Below are positions 16,823 to 25,613 of a DNA stretch of 64,000 nucleotides, in pieces; position 1 is the stretch's first letter; each line of letters begins with the position of its first letter. A program made the translations under genes and the position numbers. The DNA comes from Aldehydirespirator sp965221215 (lineage in GTDB: Bacteria; Actinomycetota; Acidimicrobiia; Acidimicrobiales; Aldehydirespiratoraceae). The notes beneath the pieces are model-generated. The model saw only the letters and a program-made list of their open reading frames with translations. It ran no database searches and was not told where the DNA came from. The stretch covers positions 1,798,001-1,862,000 of the forward strand of contig OZ244872.1 of assembly GCA_965221215.1 (NCBI GenBank), in the 5' to 3' direction.

Positions 16823-17686
16823 TCAGCGCAGGCCCTCGAACAGATCGCGCTCGGGCAGTGCCGCCGGGCGGGGGCCGCGGGCCAGAACGTAGTCGTCGTA
16901 GGGGTGAATGGAACGCTCGACCTCGGCGGGCAGCCCGAACCAGAAGGTCGACTCAGGATCGATCTGGGTCGCGTGGGCCAGCAGTCCCTCGATGCGGGCG
17001 TCGATGAACCCGTCCACCGGCACCTGAGTGGTGATCTGGCCGTCGGTGGAGGGGCGGTCGAACCACCACTCGCTGTAGGGCGACTCCAAGCCGAGATCCT
17101 GGAAGGCCTGGTGCCGCTCCTCGATGCGCCGACGGGACCAGAGCGTGTAGTAGAGCTTGGCCGGCGACCAGGGCTCGCCCAGATCGGGGCGATACTGCGG
17201 GTCGCCGGCGTGCTCGAAGGCCGGCATGGACACTTCGTGGACCCGCACATGGTCCGGGTGCATGTAGCCGCCCTGATCCTCGGGATAGGTCACGATCACC
17301 TGGGGCCGGTGGCGGCGGATCACCGCCACCAGGCGGCTCACGGCCTCCTCGAGGTCGGCGTTGGCGAAGCAGTCGGGGTGGGCGTTGGCCTCCGATCCCT
17401 CCATGCCCGAGTCGCGATAGCCGAGCATCACCACCTCGTCGTAGCCGATCGCCTCGGCCGCCCGGGCCAACTCCTCAGCGCGTATCTCGGCCAGCTTCTC
17501 GGCCATCGAGGGCTTGTCCAGCGCCGGGTTGAGGATCTCGCCCTCCTCGCCGCCCGTGCAGCACACCAGCACGGTTCGCACGCCCTCGGCGTGGTAGCGG
17601 GCCACCGTGGGCGCGCCCTTTGAGGCCTCGTCATCGGGATGGGCGTGAACGGTGAGCAGGCAGAGCCCGTCGGACGAAGACACCAT
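16823..17686 (-). CDS. mca: Mycothiol conjugate amidase Mca-like deacetylase (LmbE/PIG-L family)
   Basis: A 287-residue zinc-dependent amidase. The metal motif HAHPDDE is near the N-terminus (about 13-19) and the second-shell motif is VIVTYPEDQGGYMHPDHVRVHE. Mca cuts mycothiol S-conjugates during detoxification; MshB, which deacetylates GlcNAc-Ins, is the close paralogue. Length and the HPDH...ARIEGLLAHATQIDPE tail favour Mca. The start MVSSSDGLCLLTVHAHPDD was chosen because upstream sequence belongs to a dispersed repeat. It is followed at once by an SCP2 gene. Confidence 0.83.
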   Translation of the reverse strand: MVSSSDGLCLLTVHAHPDDEASKGAPTVARYHAEGVRTVLVCCTGGEEGEILNPALDKPSMAEKLAEIRAEELARAAEAIGYDEVVMLGYRDSGMEGSEANAHPDCFANADLEEAVSRLVAVIRRHRPQVIVTYPEDQGGYMHPDHVRVHEVSMPAFEHAGDPQYRPDLGEPWSPAKLYYTLWSRRRIEERHQAFQDLGLESPYSEWWFDRPSTDGQITTQVPVDGFIDARIEGLLAHATQIDPESTFWFGLPAEVERSIHPYDDYVLARGPRPAALPERDLFEGLR

Positions 17687-17697
17687 GGCCGCTGAAG

Positions 17698-17820
17698 CTA
17701 GCGCCGCGGCATCATTCCCGCTCTTGTGCGCTGCGCTCACGGACCGCCCAAACCCCGACAACACAGCCCACGGCCTCGCCCGTATGGACCGGACTCGCTC
17801 GCCTATCCGCTCGGCCTCTT
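17698..17820 (-). repeat. Dispersed intergenic repeat, copy C (inverted)
   Basis: Read on the minus strand this sequence runs AAGAGGCCGAGCGGATAGG, a GAGCGAGTCCGG block, CATACGGGCGAGGCCGTGG, and ends GAGCGCAGCGCACAAGAGC then GGGAATGA. It is the same element as copies A and B with about 20 diverged bases in the middle. It fills the divergent spacer between mca and the vapBC-type operon, immediately upstream of the mca start codon. Confidence 0.7.
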
Positions 17821-17843
17821 GGCTCGGCCATCCAGCTAGGTGG

Positions 17844-17863
17844 TAGACTACTAGTCTAGACTA
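17844..17863 (+). promoter_or_regulatory. Operator-like overlapping palindromes upstream of the toxin-antitoxin operon
   Basis: The sequence contains TAGACTA-C-TAGTCTA overlapping the perfect 12-bp palindrome TAGTCTAGACTA. It is AT-rich compared with its surroundings and lies about 20 bases before the antitoxin start, with a strong AAAGGAGG ribosome site at 17871-17878. Antitoxins of this type repress their own promoters at such repeats, so this is the likely operator. Confidence 0.6.
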
Positions 17864-17882
17864 GATCAGAAAAGGAGGATGC

Positions 17883-18185
17883 GTGGACTCAGAATCAGCC
17901 AGTTCAGAATCAGCCAGTGTGTCCCACTCCTGGACAGTCGCCGAGGCTAAGGCACACCTGTCGCACATCCTGCGCCGCGCCGAGGCGGAGGGTCTGCAAC
18001 GCATCGGCCGCCAACGCACCTACATAGTGGTTCCAGAGCGGCTGTGGAAGGTCCGCTCGTCACCCGAGGTTTCCTTGGGCCGCTGGCTTGTGGACCATAT
18101 GCCCCGGGACTACGAGCTCGAGCCCCCTGGCCGGCGCTCCGATCGCGACATCCCCTTCTCTGACGCGAGCCTCGACGCGCCATGA
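17883..18185 (+). CDS. Type II antitoxin, Phd/YefM-like
   Basis: A 100-residue protein, GTG start. The core WTVAEAKAHLSHILRRAEAEGLQRIGRQRTYIVVPERLW is the Phd/YefM DNA-binding domain. A short Ser/Glu repeat (SESAS) precedes it. The C-terminal part, rich in Asp, Arg and Pro, should wrap the toxin. The stop overlaps the toxin start as ATGA. It is probably autoregulated through the palindromes just upstream. Confidence 0.85.
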   Translation: MDSESASSESASVSHSWTVAEAKAHLSHILRRAEAEGLQRIGRQRTYIVVPERLWKVRSSPEVSLGRWLVDHMPRDYELEPPGRRSDRDIPFSDASLDAP

Positions 18186-18601
18186 CGGGCGTCCTTCTCG
18201 ATACAAACGTCGTGTCAGAGACGGTGCGGCCCGAGCCCGACAGCCGTGTGCTCGCGTTCCTGTCTGCCGATCACCAACTCTGGCTGTCGACCATCGTGAT
18301 TCATGAACTGGACTTCGGGGTAAAGATGCTCCCGGTCGGCCGTCGCCGGGACCTGATCGCGGTCGCCATGCGGTCGCTCGTCGCCCGCCACGCCGATCGC
18401 GTGCTGCCCGTGGGCGTCGATGAAGCGGAGAGGGCTGCCAGCCTCAGAGTCCGGGCTCGACAGTCGGGGCGGACCCTCGACCTGGGGGACGCGCTGATCG
18501 CCGCCACCGCGGCCGTCAACGACCTGGCCGTCGCGACAAGGAACACCAAGCACTTCGAGGGGCTCGACATCGAAGTCATCGATCCGTGGCGGCAGCCCTG
18601 A
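18182..18601 (+). CDS. vapC: VapC-family PIN-domain toxin
   Basis: A 139-residue PIN-domain ribonuclease. Acidic active-site residues are at the expected places: D7 (LLDTNVVSE), the Glu in HELDFGV, and the Asp in TLDLGDALIAATA, with a final Asn/Asp region (VATRNTKHFEGLDIEVIDPW) typical of VapC of the FitB type. It should cut RNA and be neutralised by the upstream antitoxin, to which it is translationally coupled. All key residues are present. Confidence 0.9.
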   Translation: MTGVLLDTNVVSETVRPEPDSRVLAFLSADHQLWLSTIVIHELDFGVKMLPVGRRRDLIAVAMRSLVARHADRVLPVGVDEAERAASLRVRARQSGRTLDLGDALIAATAAVNDLAVATRNTKHFEGLDIEVIDPWRQP

Positions 18602-18644
18602 GCGCCATGTGCTGGAACTCGCTGAGCACCTCGTCGAGTACGAA

Positions 18645-18673
18645 CCCGCACCCCTTGGAACTACTCGTCTAGG
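18645..18673. mobile_element. Solo IS end, identical to the inverted repeat at 39339-39367
   Basis: These 29 bases, beginning CCCGCACCCCTTGGAAC and ending CTACTCGTCTAGG, occur identically at 39339-39367, where they form the right end of an IS remnant. Here no other element sequence accompanies them. They overlap the last codons and the stop of the PhoU/TrkA-C gene and follow vapC by 43 bases. It is probably a deletion footprint of the same IS. Confidence 0.5.
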
Positions 18674-19910
18674 CGGTGGGCAGGCGCGGGCCCAACGGCT
18701 CCAGGACCATGGCGGCGTCGTCGTCTGTGTCGGTGAGCCGCCAGCCGCACATCTCGGCCAGGCGGTCGCGCCCCTCGTCGGGGCCGCTGGCGATCAGGGC
18801 GTCGCCGGGCACCACCCGCTCCTGGCCGCGGGGCCGGTAGCGGTACTGGCCGCCGCGGCGGATGGCCAGCACGGTGAAGCCGGGCTCGATGTTCAGTCTG
18901 AGATCCCCCAGCGTCCTGCCGTCGATCTCGGAGCCCGCCGCCACCGGAATGTGCACCACCACCTCGTCGCTGTCGCCGAGGGCGACGGCCAGTATCGGGT
19001 GGATCTGCTCCTGGCGCTCGATGATCCACACCATCTGCTGGGCCTGGTCGCCCAGATCCTCCGCGGCCTGCGAAAGCTGCAGCAACCCCCGCAGACCGGA
19101 ATGGTCGACGTGTTCGCGAGCCGCTCGAAGCACCCACTCCTCCAGCCGGTCCTTCATCTCGTCGAGGCGATCCTCGAGGTGCCTCACCTCCGCCGCGAGG
19201 CTCTCGTCTCGCAGCACCAGCGACGAATAGGCCAAGCCGACGGCCACCTCCGACAGATCCTTCATCTCCACTAGGACGTTCACCGCCCGGCGCAGTTCCG
19301 AGGCGCGGGGGCCCTCGGGCTCCTCGGGCGGCGACCAGTCCGGCGACCCGGCCATGCTGCGCAGTTCGACGATCCCGTCGGGGGAGCCCCGCAGGAACAG
19401 CACGTCGTCGGGCACAAGCACCGTGTCGCCCCGCACCTGGGTGATCCACTCCCGCTCGCGCCTCACCGCCATCACCCTCATGCCCATTTTGGCCGGCATC
19501 TCAACCTCGGCGAGGCGGCGGTGGGCCAGCAGGGAGCCGTCGGACACCAGCACACGGTGCGACACCTCCTCGGCGGCGCTCAACTCGGCCACGAGCGCGG
19601 CCGGAATGCCCACTCGGTGCGTGACGATGCGGGCTATGTCGACCGCGTCGTTGGCGATGCGCTCGATGGCGGAGATCACCTGCAGCACCGACGACATGCC
19701 GTCGGCGTCGCGAGGATGGCGCACCGCCAGGATGCACACCGCCCTCATGTCCTGCACGAGGCGGCTCATCCGCTCCTCGAGCTCGCTCACCTCGTCGGCC
19801 ATGTCGGGATCGCCGAAGTAGAGCGCGGCGTAGGCCAGGTCCACCATCAACTCGGAGGTGTCCTTGGCCTCGGCCAGCATCTCCCGCAAGTTGCGAGGTC
19901 TGTCTTCCAT
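18669..19910 (-). CDS. Tandem PhoU / TrkA-C domain protein, partner of an MgtE-like transporter
   Basis: A 413-residue cytoplasmic protein built from two similar halves. Each half has a PhoU-like helical region (MLAEAKDTSELMVDLAYAALYFGDPDMADEVSELEERM; VLVEMKDLSEVAVGLAYSSLVLRDESLAAEVRHLEDRL) followed by a TrkA-C (RCK-C) domain (VEMPAKMGMRVMAVRRERE; IPVAAGSEIDGRTLGDLRL). RCK-C domains bind small ligands and gate ion transporters. It lies 66 bases downstream of the MgtE-like gene and is its likely regulator. A solo IS end overlaps its stop codon without changing the frame. Confidence 0.85.
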   Translation of the reverse strand: MEDRPRNLREMLAEAKDTSELMVDLAYAALYFGDPDMADEVSELEERMSRLVQDMRAVCILAVRHPRDADGMSSVLQVISAIERIANDAVDIARIVTHRVGIPAALVAELSAAEEVSHRVLVSDGSLLAHRRLAEVEMPAKMGMRVMAVRREREWITQVRGDTVLVPDDVLFLRGSPDGIVELRSMAGSPDWSPPEEPEGPRASELRRAVNVLVEMKDLSEVAVGLAYSSLVLRDESLAAEVRHLEDRLDEMKDRLEEWVLRAAREHVDHSGLRGLLQLSQAAEDLGDQAQQMVWIIERQEQIHPILAVALGDSDEVVVHIPVAAGSEIDGRTLGDLRLNIEPGFTVLAIRRGGQYRYRPRGQERVVPGDALIASGPDEGRDRLAEMCGWRLTDTDDDAAMVLEPLGPRLPTA

Positions 19911-19976
19911 CAGGCCACTCCTCGATTCATCGTAGGTCTCATCGCTCGCGGTCCGCTATACCTCTGGCACCGGCCT

Positions 19977-21218
19977 CTAGGCCAGCCCCACGGCGACGAG
20001 GGCCACGATCAGGGTGAATGCCCCAACCAGGTCGAGAGACGAGGTGACCATGGGGATCCCGTAGGTGTCGGGGTCGACTCCGAAGCGAACCGCGGCCAGC
20101 GTCCCGTAGTAGGCGACCACCACGATCAGCACGGTGGCGAGCAGACCGCCGAGCACAGCCACCGAAACCAGGTCCGACAGCGCCGGCCCGGCGTGGCCGG
20201 CCAGACCGGCCGCCCCCGACGACACCAGGCCCAGCAGCGCGAACACCGGGATCGAGAGCGCGAACGTGGTGGCAAGGTCGACCCGGGCCGCCCCGGAGGG
20301 AACAGCCGAGGGACGGGCCAGCCCGAGATGGAGCTTGGTGGACAGACGGCTCGACAGCACGCCGCCGAGCGCTCCCGCAGTGCTCAGGTAGCCCGGCAGC
20401 AGAACGAGCAGCACCGGGAAGGCGACGAAGTCGTCGATGCGCTTCTCGACCGTGATCCCGGCCACCAGATCAAGCAGCCCGGCCGCGGCCAGCACCGGCA
20501 GCGACTCGCGCATGATCGTGCGCAGCTCCGCCCGCCGGCTCCACAGCCCCCATGCCGCCGAGAGGGCGGCGGTCGCCGCCAGCGTCCACGCGATCGACGG
20601 GGTGAGGATCTCGAGTCCGGCCAGCTCGGCCGCCACCACCAGCGACGGCAGGGTCACGACGTCTCCCGCCACCGTCACCATGGGCGCGACCACATTGTCG
20701 AGGTCCCAGCCGAAGCGGGCCGCGCCCGCGGCTGTGGCCAGCGTGATGGCCAGCACCACGAAAGCAGCGATCAGGCATCCCAGCGCCGAGATCACCACGA
20801 AGTCGGCCAGGCTCATCGTGGGCGAGACGTTGAAGACCAGCGCGATGCCCTTGGCCATGAGCGCCAGCGCCACGCCCAGCACGAGGCTCAACGCCACCGA
20901 GGCCGCCGCGTTCTGGGCCATCACCGAGTCGCGCCGGCGCGACAGCCGGAAGGTGCCGGCGTGGATGGCGGTGCCGAGTCGGCTGCCCAGCGCCCCGAAA
21001 ATGTTGCCCTTCACCGCGATCGCGGCCGGTACCAGCAGCAGCAGGCCCGGCAGCTCCTCCAGCGTGTCGGTGATGGAGGCGAGGATCAGACCGGCCACCA
21101 GGCTGGCAACGGCCGCCATCACCAGCGCCGCGAAGGCGCCGCGCACAGCCAGCAGGTCGCGCCCCCAGCGCGAGCCCGCCCTCACCATCGCCTGGCCCAT
21201 GCGACCGGGTGCAGCCAT
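19977..21218 (-). CDS. MgtE/SLC41-like divalent cation transporter
   Basis: A 413-residue membrane protein of about ten helices made of two repeated MgtE-type membrane domains. Each half carries a version of the motif LLLVPAAIAVKGNIFGALGSRLGTAIHAG or VLLPGYLSTAGALGGVLSSRLSTKLHLG, then DNVVAPMVTVAGD or DTYGIPMVTSSLD. These Pro-, Gly- and Asp-rich segments line the ion path in MgtE and SLC41. There is no N-terminal or CBS domain, so gating probably depends on the downstream PhoU/TrkA-C protein. Mg2+ or Co2+ is the likely substrate, by family. Confidence 0.87.
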   Translation of the reverse strand: MAAPGRMGQAMVRAGSRWGRDLLAVRGAFAALVMAAVASLVAGLILASITDTLEELPGLLLLVPAAIAVKGNIFGALGSRLGTAIHAGTFRLSRRRDSVMAQNAAASVALSLVLGVALALMAKGIALVFNVSPTMSLADFVVISALGCLIAAFVVLAITLATAAGAARFGWDLDNVVAPMVTVAGDVVTLPSLVVAAELAGLEILTPSIAWTLAATAALSAAWGLWSRRAELRTIMRESLPVLAAAGLLDLVAGITVEKRIDDFVAFPVLLVLLPGYLSTAGALGGVLSSRLSTKLHLGLARPSAVPSGAARVDLATTFALSIPVFALLGLVSSGAAGLAGHAGPALSDLVSVAVLGGLLATVLIVVVAYYGTLAAVRFGVDPDTYGIPMVTSSLDLVGAFTLIVALVAVGLA

Positions 21219-21365
21219 GGTGCCAGTGTGCTCCGTCGGGCCGGGCTTCGGCGCGATGATGCGCCGGGTGGCCGGCTGAACGTTGCCCGCCACGAGACTG
21301 GGCGCAGTGCTCCACCGGCTTGAGCCGATGCGCCTGGCGTTGCGCTGGGTGGCTACCGTGCAGGC

Positions 21366-22160
21366 GTGCCAGTAATTGCTTTCGTCAACCAGAAGGGTGG
21401 AGTCGGCAAGACGACGACCGCCCTCGGGCTGGCGTCGGCGGCCTGGGCGCGACGGGTTGAGTGCCTGGTGATCGACCTGGATCCGCAACAGAATGCAACC
21501 ACCGGGCTCGGCGTCTGGGCACCGGCGGCCACGGTGGACGAGGCCCTGGCGTCGGACCAGCCCGGCGTCGTGGCCAAGTTGGCCGTTGGGTCGGGATGGC
21601 CCGACGACACGGGCCTGTCTCCCAGGGTGGTGGCATCCACTCCTGCGCTGGCGGGCCGCGAGCGGCAACTGCTCTCAGATCCGGTGGGCGCTCAAGACCG
21701 CCTCCGGGTGGCGCTGTCGGGTAGCGAGGGACTCACGCTGATCGACTGTCCCCCGTCGTTGGGGCTTCTGACCATCAACGCTCTGTTCGCCGCCGACGCT
21801 GCGCTGGTGGTGACCGAGCCCAGCGCCTGGGCCTCCGACGGGGTCAGCGAGATCATGCGGACCATCGAGCGGGTCGCGGGCCGGAAGCCGTCTGGCCTCA
21901 AGCTGGCGGGGGTGGCCGTCAATCGCCTGGCCCGCACCCGCGACTCCCGCTATTGGAGCGAGCAGCTCGTTTCCGACCACGGCCGGCTGGTGCTGCCGCC
22001 GGTACGCCTGCGGGCCGCAGTGGCCGAGGCCGCGGCGCGCTCGCTTCCCATACACGCGCTTGTTCCCCGCCGGGGTGCAGCCGAGGCGTGCGCCGAGTTC
22101 GATGTCCTCTACGATCTGGTGGTCGGTGCAGGCGGCCCGGAGGATGGCAATGGTCTATGA
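21366..22160 (+). CDS. ParA/Soj-like ATPase
   Basis: A 264-residue deviant Walker ATPase, GTG start. The P-loop KGGVGKTTTA (10-19), VIDLDPQQNATTGLG and TLIDCPPSLGLLTINAL match ParA/Soj proteins, which position chromosomes, plasmids or other cargo by ATP-driven binding to DNA. No ParB or parS is adjacent. The gene overlaps a small membrane protein gene, suggesting that the cargo may be at the membrane. The region between position 20 and the divergent MgtE gene is a normal promoter spacer. Confidence 0.88.
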   Translation: MPVIAFVNQKGGVGKTTTALGLASAAWARRVECLVIDLDPQQNATTGLGVWAPAATVDEALASDQPGVVAKLAVGSGWPDDTGLSPRVVASTPALAGRERQLLSDPVGAQDRLRVALSGSEGLTLIDCPPSLGLLTINALFAADAALVVTEPSAWASDGVSEIMRTIERVAGRKPSGLKLAGVAVNRLARTRDSRYWSEQLVSDHGRLVLPPVRLRAAVAEAAARSLPIHALVPRRGAAEACAEFDVLYDLVVGAGGPEDGNGL

Positions 22161-22431
22161 CCCGCAGCGAGACCGGCCCCGCCTCCGGTCCAACGGGCAC
22201 CGCTCCTCGATCGACAGCCTTCTCGATCCCGTGGACAACCCGCCCCAACCCGACGAAGACCCGCTTACGGCCGCAGCAAACGCCGAGAGCCCCGGAGCGG
22301 ATCCTGGACCCGGCGACGGCTGGACCGAGAGGCTGCTGTATTCGGTGGGGATGTCCACCGTGTTGGGCGCGGCGGCAGGTTTGGTGGCTCTGAGGCTGGG
22401 GTGGAAGCTCTGGAGGCGCCGAACCCGCTAA
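22150..22431 (+). CDS. Small protein with one C-terminal membrane segment
   Basis: A 93-residue protein. The start at 22150 has GGAGG seven bases upstream; an ATG two codons earlier lies too close to it. The first 60 residues are polar and Pro/Asp-rich (VYDPQRDRPRLRSNG...SLLDPVDNPPQPDEDP). Residues about 66-85 form one hydrophobic helix (LLYSVGMSTVLGAAAGLVALRLG) ending in a basic WKLWRRRTR. It overlaps parA by 11 bases and its stop overlaps the convergent nuclease gene. It could be a membrane anchor for the ParA protein; that is inference. Confidence 0.65.
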   Translation: MVYDPQRDRPRLRSNGHRSSIDSLLDPVDNPPQPDEDPLTAAANAESPGADPGPGDGWTERLLYSVGMSTVLGAAAGLVALRLGWKLWRRRTR

Positions 22432-23318
22432 CCGGCCAGCTTCAGCAGCGATTCCTCCTCGGCGGCTCGAAGCTCTGAACGCCGGACTGTCTCGGCTTGG
22501 CCTTCGGGGCACAGCTCAGCATATGGACAGTAGTCGCAGAGCGGCCCGGGGTTGGGCGAGAACTCGTCGGTGTGGCAGGCATCCCCGATGGCGTCCCAGG
22601 TCGAGCTCAGCTGCTCGACGGCGCCTGCGAGCTCGGCGGAGTCGACGCCGGTGGAAACGACTTTCTGGCCCAAGTACAGCAACTGCGCCCGCACCGGCTG
22701 TTCGCCCGTCTCGGCGGCTATGGCGGCCGCATAGAGCAGCACTTGCTGCAACCGGCCTGGCGCGTAGCGCGCCGACGGAGCCCGGCCCGACTTGTAGTCG
22801 CTGATGACGAGTCCGTCCGGCTCGGACTCGACCCGGTCCACCACGCCCCGGAAGGGCACGCCGTCCAGCGTCACCGTCACCTGCTGCTCTGTGGCCCGCA
22901 CATCCACGCCGGCCGGGTCCTCGATGTCCCACAGGCCCTCGATAGCCCTCCAGGCCCGCCACCGGAACCTGTGGGCCTGCTCATCGTCGAGTTCCAGATC
23001 GCGGAAGTCGTCGCAGCCTGAGACCTCCGGCCACGATGCTCTGGCGATCCGGCGGGCATCGCCTTTGGTGCGCCGGCTCGGCAACTGCTGCATCAGGCGC
23101 TCGAGCACTAGGTGGGCGAACGTGCCGACGAGAGCGTCGGGGCCGGGGGGATCGGGCAGGCGGTCCACATAACGGAACCGCCAGCGGCGGGGGCACTGCT
23201 CGAAGGTCGACGCTCCAGACGGCGACAGCCGCCGCGGCGGGCTCGGGCGACCGTCCTCGCCGACCGCGCCGACACCCACCGGGTCGAGCATGTCGGCGGG
23301 ATCGAATGCGAGCTGCAT
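22428..23318 (-). CDS. RecB-family nuclease with iron-sulfur cysteines (Cas4/AddB-like)
   Basis: A 296-residue PD-(D/E)xK nuclease. It begins with the SPSGASTFEQCPRRWRFRYVDRLP motif (C42) and has the core GVVDRVESEPDGLVISDYKSGR with the Asp and Asp-x-Lys of the active site, then the QVLLYAAAIA helix. Three further cysteines near the end (PLCDYCPYAELCPEG) complete a probable 4Fe-4S cluster with C42. Such proteins process DNA ends in recombination. No CRISPR or helicase genes are near, so this is a stand-alone housekeeping-type copy. Confidence 0.87.
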   Translation of the reverse strand: MQLAFDPADMLDPVGVGAVGEDGRPSPPRRLSPSGASTFEQCPRRWRFRYVDRLPDPPGPDALVGTFAHLVLERLMQQLPSRRTKGDARRIARASWPEVSGCDDFRDLELDDEQAHRFRWRAWRAIEGLWDIEDPAGVDVRATEQQVTVTLDGVPFRGVVDRVESEPDGLVISDYKSGRAPSARYAPGRLQQVLLYAAAIAAETGEQPVRAQLLYLGQKVVSTGVDSAELAGAVEQLSSTWDAIGDACHTDEFSPNPGPLCDYCPYAELCPEGQAETVRRSELRAAEEESLLKLAG

Positions 23319-23399
23319 GCCGTCGTTCTAGTTCACAGGTGTGACATCAGCAGGGATGTCCGGGCTAGAGGCCGAACGAACGGCGAGCGGGGCCACCGG

Positions 23400-25613
23400 T
23401 CAGATGTCAAGCATCGCCTCTTCCACCAGGGAGGAGTTCTCGACCAGGTAGTCGCGCCGCAGGGCCACGTCGCTGCCCATCAGCACGTCGAACATCTCAG
23501 CCGCGGCGTCGGCCTCCTCGACGTCGGCCATGGTGAGGCGGCGCAGCGTGCGGGTCGCCGGATCGAGGGCACAGTGCCGCAGCTCGTCGGTGTTCATCTC
23601 CCCCAGCCCCTTGAAGCGCTGCCACTTGACGCTCTCGGGCCGGCGGCTGCCCCGGCACAGCTCGGCGGTGATCCGCTCGCGCTCGTCGTCGGAATAAGCC
23701 CGGTGGGTCCGATCCCCGACCTTGGCGGTGTACAGCGGCGGCTGGGCCGAGAAGACGCGGCCCTGAACCAGCATCTCCCTCATGTACCCGTGGATCAGGG
23801 TCAGCAGCAGGCAGCGGATATGGCTGCCGTCGACGTCGGCGTCGCACAGGATCACGATCCGGCCGTAGCGGGCCGCGTCGATGTCGAAGGCATCGCCCGC
23901 GCCGGCGCCCATAGCGGTGAAGATGGCCTGGGCCTCGGCGTTGTCGAGCACCTGCTTGGGGCTGGCCTTGGCCGCGTTCACGATCTTGCCCCGCAGCGGC
24001 AGAATGGCCATGAACTCTGAGTCGCGGCCCCGCTTGGCCGGGCCTGCGGCAGAGTCGCCCTCCACCAGGATCAGCTCGGCCTCGTGCCCGTGGATGCGGC
24101 AGTCGGCCAGCTTGTCGGGCATGCCGGTGGAGCCGAGGCTGGCCGCCTTGCGCTTGGTGTCGAGCATCTGCTTGGAGGCGACCCGGTTCACCACCGCGGC
24201 GGCCAGCTTGTCGCCGATGGCCTTGACCTGCGAGCGGGGACCGCCCCCCGGCTCGAACCACTCCTTGATCTGCTCGTAGGTGACCCGGGCCACGATGCCC
24301 TCGACGGCGGGGGTGCCCAGCTCCTGTTTGGTCTGGCCCCGGAACTGCGGCTCGGAGAACGTCACCTTCACCGCCGCGATCAGGCCCTCGCGCACATCGT
24401 CCTTGGTGGCGCTGGTCTTGGCCCCGCCGCCCTTGCCGCCGTTGTCGCGGGCCAGCCGGGCCAGCTTGCGATTGTCCTTGAGCAGCACGCCGTTGACCAC
24501 CCGTGTCAGGGCCTTGTCGAACCCGGCGAGGTGGGTGCCGCCCGAGCTGGTTGGGATCGTGTTCACAAACGACTCCACACCGCTGTCGTAGCCCGACACC
24601 CAGCGCAGCGCGATGTCGACGGTGCACTCCCGCTCGACCTCGGTGACCTTGCCGTCGACGGGAACCTTCTCGACGAAGCGCTCGATGCCGTTGACGGTGA
24701 TCACCCCGCTCACCGCGCCTGCGCCGGACTGCTCGGAGCGCTCCTTCACCAGGTCGGCGAGGCCGCCCCGGCTGACGAAGTCGAACGGCTCGCCGCTGGC
24801 GCCGGCCCGGTTGTCGGCCACCGTCATCCGCAGGCCGGGCACCAGGTAGCACATCTGGCGGACCCGGCTGCGCACCTCGTCGGCGTCTATGCGCGCGTCG
24901 GGATGGAACAGGGCCGCATCGGGCCAGAACCTCACCCTGGTTCCGGTGGCCTTGGTGCGCCGGCTGGCGGGCCGCACGTTGCTGCTCGGCACGAACTTGC
25001 CGCCCACGAAGTGTCCGGGCTCGCGGTCGGAGAAGCTCAGCTCGTGGAAGTACCCGTCGCGGCGCACCTCTACATCGACGCGGGTGGACAGCGCGTTGAC
25101 GACCGACGCTCCCACCCCGTGAAGCCCGCCCGACGCCTTGTAGGCGCCCTCGCCGAACTTCCCGCCGGCATGGAGCTCGGTGAATACCACCTCGAGGGCC
25201 GACACCTCGCGGTCGGGGTGCTTGTCCACCGGAATGCCGCGGCCGTTGTCGGACACCTCGATCGAGCCGTCTCGGCGCAGGGTGACATCCACCCGGGAGG
25301 CGAAGCCGGCCGCGGCCTCGTCCACCGCATTGTCGACGATCTCCCACACGAGATGCATGAGGCCCTCGGACCCGTTGCCGCCGATGTACATGGCGGGCCG
25401 CTTGCGAACCGCCTCGAGCCCCTCAAGCGTCTCGATGGAGTCGGCGTCGTAGGTGCCGCCGGGATGCGACGAGCCGTTGGCCCCGGACCGAGTGCCCGAA
25501 TCGGCGGCGGGGCCCGAAGCGGAGGCAAGGTCCGAGGCGGCGGCAGGGCACGGCTCGGCTTCTGCCAGCAGCGGCAGCGCAATCGCCTCGGCGGCACCGG
25601 CTGACTTCACCAT
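23400..25613 (-). CDS. Type IIA topoisomerase B subunit (ParE/GyrB-like)
   Basis: A 737-residue ATPase subunit. The GHKL motifs are EIVDNAVDEAAAG (N box), EVSDNGRGIPVD, GLHGVGASVVNAL; the Toprim region has LILVEGDSAAGPAK and ILCDADVDGSHI, and the end (QRFKGLGEMNTDEL) is complete. About 45 low-complexity residues precede the conserved start TYDADSIETLEGLEAVRKRPAMYIG. The ATG overlaps the A-subunit stop as TGATG; slightly longer GTG starts are possible. It is probably a second pair beside the usual gyrBA near the origin, but that cannot be seen here. Confidence 0.9.
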   Translation of the reverse strand: MVKSAGAAEAIALPLLAEAEPCPAAASDLASASGPAADSGTRSGANGSSHPGGTYDADSIETLEGLEAVRKRPAMYIGGNGSEGLMHLVWEIVDNAVDEAAAGFASRVDVTLRRDGSIEVSDNGRGIPVDKHPDREVSALEVVFTELHAGGKFGEGAYKASGGLHGVGASVVNALSTRVDVEVRRDGYFHELSFSDREPGHFVGGKFVPSSNVRPASRRTKATGTRVRFWPDAALFHPDARIDADEVRSRVRQMCYLVPGLRMTVADNRAGASGEPFDFVSRGGLADLVKERSEQSGAGAVSGVITVNGIERFVEKVPVDGKVTEVERECTVDIALRWVSGYDSGVESFVNTIPTSSGGTHLAGFDKALTRVVNGVLLKDNRKLARLARDNGGKGGGAKTSATKDDVREGLIAAVKVTFSEPQFRGQTKQELGTPAVEGIVARVTYEQIKEWFEPGGGPRSQVKAIGDKLAAAVVNRVASKQMLDTKRKAASLGSTGMPDKLADCRIHGHEAELILVEGDSAAGPAKRGRDSEFMAILPLRGKIVNAAKASPKQVLDNAEAQAIFTAMGAGAGDAFDIDAARYGRIVILCDADVDGSHIRCLLLTLIHGYMREMLVQGRVFSAQPPLYTAKVGDRTHRAYSDDERERITAELCRGSRRPESVKWQRFKGLGEMNTDELRHCALDPATRTLRRLTMADVEEADAAAEMFDVLMGSDVALRRDYLVENSSLVEEAMLDI

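Noticed and set aside
22497..25604. Plus-strand frames opposite the nuclease and topoisomerase genes
   Set aside because: They mirror conserved coding sequence on the minus strand and contain no recognisable domain.
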